Positions 31,426-40,397 of a DNA stretch of 64,000 bases are shown piece by piece. A program made the position numbers and the translations under genes. The first letter of the stretch is position 1, and every line of letters begins with the position of its first letter. Origin of the DNA: an uncultured delta proteobacterium (GTDB taxonomy: Bacteria > Desulfobacterota > Desulfovibrionia > Desulfovibrionales > Desulfovibrionaceae); the NCBI GenBank assembly GCA_900079685.1, contig LT599020.1, positions 114,217 through 178,216 of the forward strand. Reading direction: 5' to 3'. The notes under the pieces were generated by a model. It was not told the origin of the DNA. It saw only the letters and a list, made by a program, of their open reading frames with translations, and did not search any database.

Positions 31426-31498
31426 GCGGTTTTCCCGGTATCCGTTGCCCCAGGCGCTCCCGTAATCAGTCATACCGTGCAACAAAAAGGTTTTTCCC

Positions 31499-34400
31499 AT
31501 GCCGAAGAGAACAGACATCAAGCGTATCATGGTCATCGGTTCCGGCCCCATCGTCATCGGCCAGGCGGCGGAGTTCGACTACTCCGGCACCCAGGCCGTC
31601 AAATCCCTCAAGGAGGAAGGCTGCGAAGTCATTCTGGCCAACTCCAACCCGGCCACCATCATGACCGACCCCGGCCTGGCGGACAGAACCTACATTGAGC
31701 CGCTGGACCTGCAAACCATGGAGGCCATCATCCGGCGCGAGAAGCCCAATGCGATTCTGCCCACCATGGGCGGCCAGACGGGCCTCAACCTCTCCCTCAA
31801 ACTGGCGGAAGAAGGCGTTTTGAGCGAATGCGGGGTGGAGCTCATCGGCGCGGACAGCAACACCATTGCCACCGCCGAAAGCCGCCAGCTGTTCAAAGCC
31901 TGCGTGGAAGGCATCGGCCTGAAGATGCCCGCCGCCAGCATCGCCCGGACGTTGGACGAGGTCCGCGAGGCCGCGAAGAAAATTTCCTTCCCCATCATCC
32001 TGCGGCCGGCCTTTACCCTCGGCGGCGCGGGCGGCGGGGTGGCCTACAACATGGAAGATCTGGAAGCGCTCGGCGCCGGGGCGCTGGCGGCCAGCATGAA
32101 GAGCGAAGTCCTGGTGGAGCAGTCCGTTCTCGGCTGGAAGGAAATTGAGATCGAGATCATGCGCGACGCCAAGGACCAGTGCATCATCATTTGCACCATC
32201 GAGAACTTCGACGCCATGGGCGTGCACACCGGGGACTCCATAGCCGTGGCCCCGGCCATGAGCCTCTCCAAAGAGGAAATCGACGTCATCATCGCGGCGT
32301 CCAAGAACATCATCCGGGCCGTGAACATGGTGGGCGGCGCGAATATCCAGTTCGCCCTGAACCCGGTGGACGGGGAACTGGTGGTCATCGAGATGAACCC
32401 GCGCGTGTCGCGGTCCTCGGCCCTGGCTTCCAAGGCCACCGGGTTCCCCATCGCCCGCGTGGCTTCCAAGCTGGCCCTCGGCTACACCCTGGATGAAATC
32501 CGGGACGAAAAGACGGGCAAAAGCCTGGCCGAGTATACCGGGGAGATCGATTACGTGGTGGTCAAGGTGCCGCGCTTCACCTTTGAAAAGTTTTCCGGCG
32601 CCAGGGACGAGTTGACCACCTCCATGAAGAGCGTCGGGGAAACCCTGAGCATGGGGGCCACCTTCAAGGAAGCCCTGCAAAAGGGCCTGCGGTCCCTGGA
32701 AGTCGGCGTGGGCGGCTGGGGCACCAATTTCCGGGGCAAGCTCCCGGAAAAAGAAGACATTTACCCGCTGCTCCGCACGCCCAACTCCCGCCGGGTTTTC
32801 GCCCTGCGCCACGCCATGCTCGCGGGCATGAGCGATGACGAGATTTATGAAGCCAGCGCCATCGACTACTGGTTCCTGAAGCAGCTGCGCGAACTGGTGG
32901 ACATGGAGCGCGAGGCGCGCGACTTTGCCCTTGCCAATGCCATGGCCGCGGACAACGAGGAATTGCGGGATCTCATGCGCCGGGCCAAGGCCATGGGCTT
33001 TTCCGATGCCCAGCTCGCGGAAATGTGGAAGCGCCCCATGGCGGACGTGCGCGTTCTGCGCCACGCGCTCGGCGTGCTGCCCGAATCCGAGGCCGTGAAA
33101 ACATACGCCGGCAAAGCGGGCGGCTCGGATTCCTACTATTATTCCAGCTACCGCCAGGGCAAGGGGCACACCTTCCCGGAAGGCGGCAAGAAGGTCATCA
33201 TCCTCGGCGGCGGGCCCAACCGGATAGGGCAGGGGATCGAGTTCGACTACTGCTGCTGCCACGCGTCCTACGCGCTGAAAGATATGGGGGTTACCTCCAT
33301 CATGGTCAACTCCAACCCGGAGACCGTGTCCACGGATTTTGACACCTCGGACCGCCTGTATTTCGAACCGCTGACCTTTGAAGACGTCATGAATATTGTG
33401 GAAACGGAGAAGCCCCACGGAGTTATCGTGCAGTTCGGCGGGCAGACGCCGCTCAATCTGGCCGTGCCCCTGATGCGCGCCGGGGTTCCCATCATCGGGA
33501 CCTCGCCGGATTCCATCGACCGGGCCGAGGACCGCGAGCGGTTCCAGGCGCTGATTACCAAGCTGGGCCTTTTGCAGACGCCGTCCGCCATTGCCATGAC
33601 CCCGGCCGAGGCCATGGCCGCCGCGCGGCAAATCGGGTTCCCGGTCGTGGTGCGGCCTTCCTATGTGCTGGGCGGCAGGGCCATGATGATCGTGTACGAC
33701 GAAGAGCAACTCAAGGAATATTTCGCCGAAGTGCTGGGCGATCTCGCATCCGAGCATCCCATCCTGGTGGACAAATTCCTGGAGCATGCCACGGAAGTGG
33801 ATGTGGACGCCCTGTCCGACGGGGAAGACACCTACGTCGCGGGCATCATGGAACATATCGAGGAAGCGGGCATCCATTCCGGCGACTCGGCCTGCGTGCT
33901 GCCGCCGTACAGCCTGCCCGCCGCCATCCAGGAAGAGATCGCCCGGCAGACCAAGGCGCTCGCCAAGGAACTCAGGGTCATCGGCCTCATGAATATCCAG
34001 TTCGCGGTCAAGGGCGAGAAGATTTACGTCCTGGAAGTCAACCCCAGGGCCTCGCGCACGGCGCCCTTCGTTTCCAAGGCCACGGGCGTTCCGCTGCCGC
34101 GTCTTGCCACCCAGATCATGCTCGGCGCGAAGCTGAAAGACATCAAGCCGTGGGAAAACCGCAAGCAAGGCTATGTGTCCGTAAAAGAAGCTGTCTTCCC
34201 CTTCAACCGGTTCCCGGGCGTGGACATCCTGCTCGGACCGGAAATGAAATCCACCGGCGAAGTCATGGGCATCGCGGCAAGCTTCGAGGAAGCTTTTTAC
34301 AAGTCGCAGCTCGCCAGCGGCCAGCGCTTGCCGGAAAGCGGCAAGGTGTTTCTCTCGGTCAATGACCACGACAAGCCCGGCGCCGTGGCAATCGCCCGCA

Positions 34401-34735
34401 TTTTCCACGACCTGGGCTTCGAGATCCTGGCCACGGCGGGCACGGCCAAGCTGCTGGGGCAGGCGGGCGTTCCGGCAATGCCGGTGCTCAAGGTCTACGA
34501 AGGGCGGCCCAACATTGTGGACCGCATCAAGAACGGCGAAATAAACCTGGTCATCAACACCGCCTCCGGCAAACGCACGGTGCAGGACTCCAAAGCCATC
34601 CGTCAGGCGACGCTGCTCTATGGCGTGGCCTACAGCACGACGCTGGAAGGGGCCAAAGCCATGGCCATGGCCCTGAAAGGCGCCCAAAAACACGGGGCGC
34701 GCGTGAAAAGTTTGCAGGAATATTATGGCGGGTAG
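31499..34735 (+). CDS. carB: Carbamoyl-phosphate synthase large subunit
   Basis: The 1078-residue protein makes carbamoyl phosphate from bicarbonate, glutamine-derived ammonia and two ATP, for pyrimidine and arginine synthesis. Two ATP-grasp halves are visible, starting MVIGSGPIVIGQAAEFDYSG (residue 11) and VIILGGGPNRIGQGIEFDYC (around 565), followed by the C-terminal allosteric MGS domain (VFLSVNDHDKPGAVAIA). Length is normal. The ATG at 31499 has only a weak AAGG upstream. The partner carA is not adjacent. It is preceded by a terminator-bearing leader. Confidence 0.97.
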   Translation: MPKRTDIKRIMVIGSGPIVIGQAAEFDYSGTQAVKSLKEEGCEVILANSNPATIMTDPGLADRTYIEPLDLQTMEAIIRREKPNAILPTMGGQTGLNLSLKLAEEGVLSECGVELIGADSNTIATAESRQLFKACVEGIGLKMPAASIARTLDEVREAAKKISFPIILRPAFTLGGAGGGVAYNMEDLEALGAGALAASMKSEVLVEQSVLGWKEIEIEIMRDAKDQCIIICTIENFDAMGVHTGDSIAVAPAMSLSKEEIDVIIAASKNIIRAVNMVGGANIQFALNPVDGELVVIEMNPRVSRSSALASKATGFPIARVASKLALGYTLDEIRDEKTGKSLAEYTGEIDYVVVKVPRFTFEKFSGARDELTTSMKSVGETLSMGATFKEALQKGLRSLEVGVGGWGTNFRGKLPEKEDIYPLLRTPNSRRVFALRHAMLAGMSDDEIYEASAIDYWFLKQLRELVDMEREARDFALANAMAADNEELRDLMRRAKAMGFSDAQLAEMWKRPMADVRVLRHALGVLPESEAVKTYAGKAGGSDSYYYSSYRQGKGHTFPEGGKKVIILGGGPNRIGQGIEFDYCCCHASYALKDMGVTSIMVNSNPETVSTDFDTSDRLYFEPLTFEDVMNIVETEKPHGVIVQFGGQTPLNLAVPLMRAGVPIIGTSPDSIDRAEDRERFQALITKLGLLQTPSAIAMTPAEAMAAARQIGFPVVVRPSYVLGGRAMMIVYDEEQLKEYFAEVLGDLASEHPILVDKFLEHATEVDVDALSDGEDTYVAGIMEHIEEAGIHSGDSACVLPPYSLPAAIQEEIARQTKALAKELRVIGLMNIQFAVKGEKIYVLEVNPRASRTAPFVSKATGVPLPRLATQIMLGAKLKDIKPWENRKQGYVSVKEAVFPFNRFPGVDILLGPEMKSTGEVMGIAASFEEAFYKSQLASGQRLPESGKVFLSVNDHDKPGAVAIARIFHDLGFEILATAGTAKLLGQAGVPAMPVLKVYEGRPNIVDRIKNGEINLVINTASGKRTVQDSKAIRQATLLYGVAYSTTLEGAKAMAMALKGAQKHGARVKSLQEYYGG

Positions 34736-34793
34736 CGGCAAAGACTGGTTCTTTTTCAAATAACGTTTGTTTTTTCAAGTTGTTATTATCACA

Positions 34794-34844
34794 TCCCTCC
34801 AAGAGTGCATCCCAAAGGCGCGTTCTTGGAGGGAACGCTTTTTC
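34794..34844 (+). terminator. Rho-independent terminator after carB
   Basis: A perfect 11-bp stem (34794-34804 with 34824-34834) with a 19-base loop is followed by a run of five T. Confidence 0.75.
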
Positions 34845-34881
34845 GTACCATGGACGGGTCACATACAAAATTTTCATTAAA

Positions 34882-34890
34882 TGCTATAAT
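34882..34890 (+). promoter_or_regulatory. Extended -10 promoter of the 5-oxoprolinase cluster
   Basis: TGCTATAAT (34882-34890) is a perfect extended -10. A weak CATACA lies 17 bases upstream at 34862-34867. Confidence 0.55.
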
Positions 34891-35092
34891 TATAACGTGT
34901 TAATATAAAATTTACCGGCTGCGTTTTTATGGAAAATAATTCCGTTTTGCGGAAATAACGGTTGTTTTATGGAAAACGTTTTCACGAAAATGGAACTGGT
35001 ATTCAGTCGTGCATTTTCGTTGGCGTAAACCATTTTTTTTTTGTACTTTCGCCGGTAGTGTCAACAGTCCCATCTAACCGGAGGGTATCCGA

Positions 35093-36319
35093 GTGGCAGG
35101 CGGCGAAGATCTGATCAAAAAGAAAGACAGTGGCAGCGGCAGCACGACGAGCATTCTTATCGGCGCCGCGTTTTTGATGGCAACGTCCGCGATCGGACCG
35201 GGATTTCTGACGCAGACGTCGGTCTTCACCGAAAAGCTTCTGGCCGCTTTCGGATTTGCCATTCTGATGTCGATTCTCATCGACATCGTCATCCAGGTGA
35301 ACGTGTGGCGCGTTCTCGGCGTTACCGGCCTGCGGGCCCAGGACGTCGCCAACAAGGTCTGCCCGGGCCTGGGCTATTTCCTGGCCTTCGCCATCTGCCT
35401 GGGCGGGTTGTTCTTCAACATCGGCAACGTGGGCGGCGCGGCCCTTGGGGCTGAAGTGCTTTTTAACGTGCCGCACGTTCCGGGTGCCATTGGCAGCGCC
35501 CTCGTGGCTATTATCCTGTTCCTCAACAAGGAAATGGGCAAAGCCATGGACAAGTTCGCCCAGGTCCTCGGCTTCGTCATGATCGCCCTGGTCTTCATCG
35601 TCGTGATAAAGACCGCTCCGCCCGTCGGGGAAGCGGTGAAGCAAACCTTCGTGCCCGATAAGATCGACTGGTTCGCCGTGCTCACGCTGGTCGGCGGCAC
35701 GGTTGGCGGTTACATCACCTTTGCCGGCGCGCACCGCATCATCGACGCGGGCATCGTGGGGCAGAAAAACCTCAAGCAGATCACCATCGGCTCGGTCAAC
35801 GCCATCTGCATTACCGGCGTCATGCGCTATTTGCTGTTCCTCGCCATTCTCGGCGTGGTGGTCACCGGCGCGACCCTCGATCCCAGCAACCCGGCCGCTG
35901 ATGCCTTCCGCCAGGGCGCGGGCGAACTCGGCTACAAGTTCTTCGGCGTGGTGCTCTGGGCCGCCGCCGTGACCTCGGTCGTCGGCGCTTCCTATACCTC
36001 GGTGTCCTTCATCCGCACCCTGTTCGGCGTTGTGGAAAAGTACTACCGGTTCTGGATTATCGGCTTCATCATCATGTCGACCTTTATTTTTGCCACGGTG
36101 GGCCGCCCGGTTACGATCCTGGTTATCGTGGGCTCGATTAACGGGCTGATTCTGCCCCTCTCCCTCGGCTGCATCCTGCTTGCCACGCACCGCAAGTCCA
36201 TTGTCGGCGATTACAAGCACCCGATATGGATGACCCTTCCCGGCTACGTCATGGTGGCGTTCACCGCCTGGATGGGCGTGCGGGCGCTGGGCAGCATCGT
36301 CAAGATGTGGATGGGCTGA
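35093..36319 (+). CDS. Nramp-related permease of the 5-oxoprolinase cluster (YcsG-like)
   Basis: The 408-residue membrane protein is a divergent Nramp-family member with about 11 segments. The metal-binding DPGN of helix 1 is replaced by GPGF (SAIGPGFLTQTSV), and the helix 6 MPH site by a GAH (FAGAHRIID), so metal transport is doubtful. In Bacillus subtilis the related ycsG sits in the same kind of cluster with pxpABC and ycsI. The GTG at 35093 follows GGAGGG. As the first gene of a five-gene run it most likely imports 5-oxoproline or a related compound; this is inference from context. Confidence 0.8.
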   Translation: MAGGEDLIKKKDSGSGSTTSILIGAAFLMATSAIGPGFLTQTSVFTEKLLAAFGFAILMSILIDIVIQVNVWRVLGVTGLRAQDVANKVCPGLGYFLAFAICLGGLFFNIGNVGGAALGAEVLFNVPHVPGAIGSALVAIILFLNKEMGKAMDKFAQVLGFVMIALVFIVVIKTAPPVGEAVKQTFVPDKIDWFAVLTLVGGTVGGYITFAGAHRIIDAGIVGQKNLKQITIGSVNAICITGVMRYLLFLAILGVVVTGATLDPSNPAADAFRQGAGELGYKFFGVVLWAAAVTSVVGASYTSVSFIRTLFGVVEKYYRFWIIGFIIMSTFIFATVGRPVTILVIVGSINGLILPLSLGCILLATHRKSIVGDYKHPIWMTLPGYVMVAFTAWMGVRALGSIVKMWMG

Positions 36320-36448
36320 CAAAGCCCGCCGCCGGAGCGTATTCCCGCGCCCGGCAACGGCCGTGAACGCGTGATTTGATGCATAACGGGGCGGCCTGGC
36401 CGCCCCGTTGCTCACCGTACAAAGCGATACCACAAAGAGGTGGAGTAT

Positions 36449-37186
36449 ATGTATGCAACTCCCAAGTACCTCGGGGCAGGCGAAAAGTGCCTTGTCGTCG
36501 AGTTTTCGGACGCGATCGACAGGGAGGCCAACATCCGGCTCCAGGGCCTGCGGCGGGCGCTGGAAAAACGGTCCATTCCTGGGATGATAGAGCTCGTTCC
36601 CACCTACCGTTCCCTTTCCATTTATCACGACCCGCTCGTCCTTTCCCGCGAGGACCTTCTCCCGCAGATTGAAAATGCGTTGCAGGACGTTTCCCAGGCG
36701 GAATCGGGACGCAAACGCATTCTGGTCATGCCCGTCCTGTACGGCGGGGAGTACGGCCCGGACATCGCCAATGTGGCGGAACACACCGGCTTCAGCGAGG
36801 AGGAAGTCATCCGGCGGCACACCGCCAAGGATTGTTACTGCTTCATGATGGGCTTCACGCCGGGGTTCGGCTATCTTGGCGGCATGGACGAAGCCCTTGA
36901 AACGCCGCGCCTGAAAACGCCCCGCACCCGCATTACCGGCGGGAGCGTTGGCATAGCGGGCAAGCAGACCGGGGTGTACAGCATAGACAGCCCCGGCGGC
37001 TGGCAGCTTATCGGGCACACGCCCTTGCGGCTTTTCGATCCGGGGGCCGAGCAATCGACCATCATCGACGCCGGGGATTGGGTCCGGTTCCGGTCCATCG
37101 ACGAAAAGGAATATGCGGACATCAAGGAAGCCGTTGCCGCGCGCCGCTATGTGCCGGAGCATATCTTTGAAGGAGGCGATGCCTGA
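36449..37186 (+). CDS. pxpB: 5-oxoprolinase subunit PxpB (KipI family)
   Basis: PxpB acts with PxpC and PxpA to open 5-oxoproline to glutamate with ATP. The 245-residue protein shows the family features FMMGFTPGFGYLGG (around 135), LKTPRTRITGGSVGIAGKQT and GVYSIDSPGGWQLIGHTP. The ATG at 36449 lies behind AGAGGTGGAG. The stop overlaps the pxpC start by one base (TGATG), a typical coupling. The B. subtilis homologue was first named KipI, a kinase inhibitor. Confidence 0.92.
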   Translation: MYATPKYLGAGEKCLVVEFSDAIDREANIRLQGLRRALEKRSIPGMIELVPTYRSLSIYHDPLVLSREDLLPQIENALQDVSQAESGRKRILVMPVLYGGEYGPDIANVAEHTGFSEEEVIRRHTAKDCYCFMMGFTPGFGYLGGMDEALETPRLKTPRTRITGGSVGIAGKQTGVYSIDSPGGWQLIGHTPLRLFDPGAEQSTIIDAGDWVRFRSIDEKEYADIKEAVAARRYVPEHIFEGGDA

Positions 37187-38151
37187 TGGCAATGCATATC
37201 GAAGAACCGGGGATGTTTACCCTTGTGCAGGACCTCGGCCGCTGGGGCCACCAGTCGGAAGGCGTCACCGTATCCGACCCCATGGACGGCTTTTCGCTCC
37301 GCATCGGCAACGCCATGCTGGGCAACGATGAAAACGCCGCCGCCCTGGAAATCCTCATGTACGGCCCGGAGGCGGTTTTCAAAAAAGCCTGCTGCATCGT
37401 GGCCACCGGCGGCGATCTTGGCCTGACCATCAACGGCGCCCCGGCGGAAGCCTGGAAAGTGCATGCCGTTGCGGCGGGGGACCGTATTTCGCTCAGCGGC
37501 GTCACCGGCGACGGGTGTCGGGCCTACCTTTGCGTCAGCGGCGGCATCGACGTCCCGCCCGTGATGGGCAGCCGCGCCACCTATCCCAAAGCCGGTCTGG
37601 GCGGCCATAAGGGGCGCGCGCTCCAGATGGGCGACGTTCTGCCGCTGGGGAACGCCAAGCCGGGCTGGGAAAAGGCCGCGGGGTTCGCGTGCCCGGAAGA
37701 GTTCCGGGTAACCCGCCACAGGGACGAGCCGCTCTATACCATGGACGGCCCGCAGGTGGACGCCTTTTCGGAGGAGGGCATCGCCACCTTCTACGGCCAG
37801 CCGTATACCGTGACGGACGAAATAGACCGTATGGGCTACCGGCTTGAAGGGCCGGAAATCGCGCGGGTCAAAGGCGCGGATATCATTTCGGACGGCATCG
37901 CCTTTGGGGCGGTTCAGGTCCCCGGCAGCGGCAAGCCCATCGTCATGCTTTCCGACCGGCAGACCACCGGCGGGTATACCAAAATAGCCGTGGTCAGCAG
38001 TTGGTCCGTCGCGCAGCTCGCCCAGAAACTTCCGGGCGAAACCGTGCGGTTCAAAAAAGTTACGGAAAAGGAAGCCGTCGACCTGTTGCGGCGGTTCGAG
38101 GACAACCTGCGCGTTCTGCGCGACAAACGCGCGGCGCATATCGCGAAATAG
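37186..38151 (+). CDS. pxpC: 5-oxoprolinase subunit PxpC (KipA family)
   Basis: The 321-residue protein is the biotin-dependent-carboxylase-like PxpC subunit. It starts MAMHIEEPGMFTLVQDLGRW and carries SGGIDVPPVMGSRATY (about 114) and GKPIVMLSDRQTTGGYTKIA (about 246), both typical. It is translated from the overlap with pxpB behind GAAGGAGGCG. PxpB and PxpC form the complex that activates the substrate with PxpA. Confidence 0.92.
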   Translation: MAMHIEEPGMFTLVQDLGRWGHQSEGVTVSDPMDGFSLRIGNAMLGNDENAAALEILMYGPEAVFKKACCIVATGGDLGLTINGAPAEAWKVHAVAAGDRISLSGVTGDGCRAYLCVSGGIDVPPVMGSRATYPKAGLGGHKGRALQMGDVLPLGNAKPGWEKAAGFACPEEFRVTRHRDEPLYTMDGPQVDAFSEEGIATFYGQPYTVTDEIDRMGYRLEGPEIARVKGADIISDGIAFGAVQVPGSGKPIVMLSDRQTTGGYTKIAVVSSWSVAQLAQKLPGETVRFKKVTEKEAVDLLRRFEDNLRVLRDKRAAHIAK

Positions 38152-38179
38152 CGCGCGCTGCCATAAAGAGAGGTCAGCC

Positions 38180-38959
38180 ATGAGCACGATACGCATTGAT
38201 ATGAACAGCGACCTTGGGGAGGGCTTCAGCTCCTGGTCCATGGGCGATGACGCCGCGGTGCTTAAATCCGTTTCCTCGGCCAACGTGGCCTGCGGCTTCC
38301 ATGCCGGGGACCCGCAGATTATGCGCAAAACCGTTGCGCTGTGTAAAGGCTCCAACGTGGCCGTGGGCGCGCACGTCTCCTACCCGGACCTTCAGGGGTT
38401 CGGCCGCCGGAACATGGCCTGTTCCGCCGATGAAGTCTATACCGACTGCCTGTACCAGATCGGCGCTCTGCAAGCTTTTTGCGCCGCGCAGGGGCTGACG
38501 CTGCAGCACGTGAAACCCCACGGCGCCCTGTACAACCAGGCCGCGAAAGACAAGGTATTGGCCGACGCCATCGCGGCCGCCGTCAAGGATGCGGGCAAAG
38601 GCCTCATCCTCATGGGCCTGCCCAATACGGAATCCGAAAAAGCCGCCAGGGCGGCCGGGCTTACCTTCGCCGCCGAAGGGTTCGCCGACAGGGCCTACAT
38701 GAAGGACGGCTCTTTGATGCCTCGGTCCCAGGCGGGCTCGGTCATCCATGACGTCAACGAGGTCGCCCGGCGCGTCGTGCAGATGGTGACGAAAGGAACG
38801 GTCATCGCGGGCGACGGCACGGAAGTTTCCTTCAAGCCCGATACCATCTGCCTGCACGGCGACACCAAGGAAGCGGTCGAAATGGCGGCGGCCGTCCGTA
38901 AGGCCCTTGAGGCGGCGGGGGTTGTCATTACGCCGCTGAAGGAGATATTGGCAAAATGA
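38180..38959 (+). CDS. pxpA: 5-oxoprolinase subunit PxpA (LamB/YcsF family)
   Basis: The 259-residue protein is the PxpA subunit. It opens with [16 protein letters not shown] and has [30 protein letters not shown] and [13 protein letters not shown], the conserved family blocks with acidic and histidine residues. AAGAGAGGTCAGCC precedes the ATG. Its stop overlaps the next gene by four bases. Confidence 0.94.
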   Translation: MSTIRIDMNSDLGEGFSSWSMGDDAAVLKSVSSANVACGFHAGDPQIMRKTVALCKGSNVAVGAHVSYPDLQGFGRRNMACSADEVYTDCLYQIGALQAFCAAQGLTLQHVKPHGALYNQAAKDKVLADAIAAAVKDAGKGLILMGLPNTESEKAARAAGLTFAAEGFADRAYMKDGSLMPRSQAGSVIHDVNEVARRVVQMVTKGTVIAGDGTEVSFKPDTICLHGDTKEAVEMAAAVRKALEAAGVVITPLKEILAK

Positions 38960-39762
38960 CGAATACCGCAAGCCAATCATTGGCCCACGCGCCCGCGTCC
39001 GAGGTGCGGGCGCTGATACGCGCGGGCAAGCTCTGCGCGCCGACCACCGGGATGGCGCTCGGCTACGCCCAGGCCAACATGATCGTTCTGCCCAAGGATT
39101 GGGCCTACGATTTTCTGCTGTACGCCATGCGGAACCCGAAACCCTGCCCGATTCTGGACGTGACCGAGGTGGGCGACCCGGAGCCGAAGCTCGTCGCGCC
39201 GGGAGCGGACGTGCGCACGGACATTCCCCGCTACAGGATATGGGAAAACGGCGTGCTTGTGGATGAGCCGACCGACGTCAAAAGCGCCTGGCGCGACGAC
39301 CTCGTGGCCTTCCTGATCGGGTGCTCCTTTTCCTTCGAGAACGCGATGCTCAACGCGGGCATCGGCATCCGGCATATTGAGGAAAACGCCAACGTGCCCA
39401 TGTATCTCACCAGCGTGCCCTGCGTCCCGGCGGGCCGCTTTTCCGGCAACATGGTCATGAGCATGCGGCCCATCCGGCCGGACCAGGTCGTCCGCGCCGT
39501 GACGTGCACCGCCAGCATGCCCGCCGTGCACGGCGCGCCCATGCACGTGGGCGACCCCTCGGCCATCGGCGTCAAGGACATTAACAAACCGGAATTCGGC
39601 GACCCGCCGACCATCAGGGAGGGCGAGGTGCCGGTATTCTGGGCTTGCGGCGTAACGCCCCAGGCGGCGGTCATGCAGTCCAAGCCGCCGTTCGCCATAA
39701 CCCATTACCCCGGCTATATGTTCATTACGGATAAACGCGACTGCGATTATTCGATATTCTGA
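38956..39762 (+). CDS. DUF1445 (YcsI/D-glutamate cyclase-like) protein
   Basis: The 268-residue protein belongs to the DUF1445 family, related to the mammalian D-glutamate cyclase. The start ATGA overlaps pxpA. Conserved blocks include [40 protein letters not shown] and [20 protein letters not shown]. In this setting it may make or break 5-oxo-D-proline, feeding the 5-oxoprolinase. That reaction is inferred from family and context, not shown. Confidence 0.85.
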   Translation: MTNTASQSLAHAPASEVRALIRAGKLCAPTTGMALGYAQANMIVLPKDWAYDFLLYAMRNPKPCPILDVTEVGDPEPKLVAPGADVRTDIPRYRIWENGVLVDEPTDVKSAWRDDLVAFLIGCSFSFENAMLNAGIGIRHIEENANVPMYLTSVPCVPAGRFSGNMVMSMRPIRPDQVVRAVTCTASMPAVHGAPMHVGDPSAIGVKDINKPEFGDPPTIREGEVPVFWACGVTPQAAVMQSKPPFAITHYPGYMFITDKRDCDYSIF

Positions 39763-39787
39763 TCCGGCGGCACAGGCCGATCGCAAA

Positions 39788-39829
39788 AGAAGGGCATGCC
39801 GGAAACGGCACGCCCTTCTTCATTTTTTT
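39788..39829. terminator. Terminator between the 5-oxoprolinase cluster and frr
   Basis: A 14-bp stem with one mismatch (39788-39801 with 39806-39819) is followed by a T-run on the plus strand and has an A-run on its left side, so it serves the convergent genes. Confidence 0.8.
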
Positions 39830-39841
39830 AGCCGGAGACGG

Positions 39842-40396
39842 CTAGATCTCCATGATCTCCTTTTCCTTGGCCTGGTATTTCTGGTCGGCCTTGGCGATCT
39901 GCGCGTCCGTCACCTTCTGGATGGCGTCGGTCGCTTTTTTGATGTCGTCCTCGCTGGCGGATTTGTCCTTTTCCAGCTTTTTCAAGGAGTCGTTGGCGTC
40001 GCGGCGAATGTTGCGGATGGCCACTTTCGTGTCTTCCGTATACTTTCGGGCAACCTTGACGAGGTCCTTGCGGCGTTCCTCGGTCAGCGGCGGGATGGAA
40101 ATGCGGATAATTTTGCCGTCATTGATCGGGGTCAGGCCCAGGTCGGATTTCATGATGGCCTTTTCCACCAGGGGAAAGGCGCCCCTGTCCCAGGGCTGGA
40201 TGGTCAGGGTGCGGCTGTCCGGCACGGCGACGGAGGCAAGCTGGCTGATGGCCGTGGGGGTTCCGTAATAATCCACCTTGATATCGTCAACAAGAGCGGT
40301 GGTGGCTCTGCCCGTGCGGAGTTTGGTAAAATCGCGCTCCAGCGCGGCCAGGGCTTTGCCCATGCGTTCTTCGGCGTCCTTTTTGATTGCGTCCAT
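39842..40396 (-). CDS. frr: Ribosome recycling factor
   Basis: RRF releases ribosomes from mRNA after termination together with EF-G. The 184-residue protein has [39 protein letters not shown], and the helical bundle with [19 protein letters not shown]. It starts one base after the pyrH stop. The usual downstream uppS-cdsA genes are absent; the transcript ends at a terminator. Confidence 0.97.
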   Translation of the reverse strand: MDAIKKDAEERMGKALAALERDFTKLRTGRATTALVDDIKVDYYGTPTAISQLASVAVPDSRTLTIQPWDRGAFPLVEKAIMKSDLGLTPINDGKIIRISIPPLTEERRKDLVKVARKYTEDTKVAIRNIRRDANDSLKKLEKDKSASEDDIKKATDAIQKVTDAQIAKADQKYQAKEKEIMEI

Positions 40397-40397
40397 G

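Larger units (their letters stand above)
30974..31498 (+). other. Region between the ankyrin gene and carB
   Basis: About 525 bases without a standard gene. The part from 31234 to 31425 holds an extended -10 promoter, several short hairpins and a strong terminator, described separately as a leader or small RNA. The part from 30974 to 31230 shows nothing I can assign. Confidence 0.5.
34736..35092 (+). other. Regulatory region of the 5-oxoprolinase cluster
   Basis: After the carB terminator this AT-rich stretch holds an extended -10 (34882-34890), two copies of TTTTATGGAAAA exactly 40 bases apart (34925-34936 and 34965-34976) and a perfect palindrome GAAAACGTTTTC (34972-34983). The repeats lie downstream of the promoter and look like operators. 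No regulator gene is inside the cluster. Confidence 0.5.

Noticed and set aside
31466-34759. Minus-strand open frame of about 1100 codons opposite carB
   Set aside because: Antisense shadow of carB; no start signal and antisense-type composition.
35003-37192. Minus-strand frame of about 730 codons opposite the Nramp-like and pxpB genes
   Set aside because: Crosses two well-supported genes and their intergenic region; no coding evidence.
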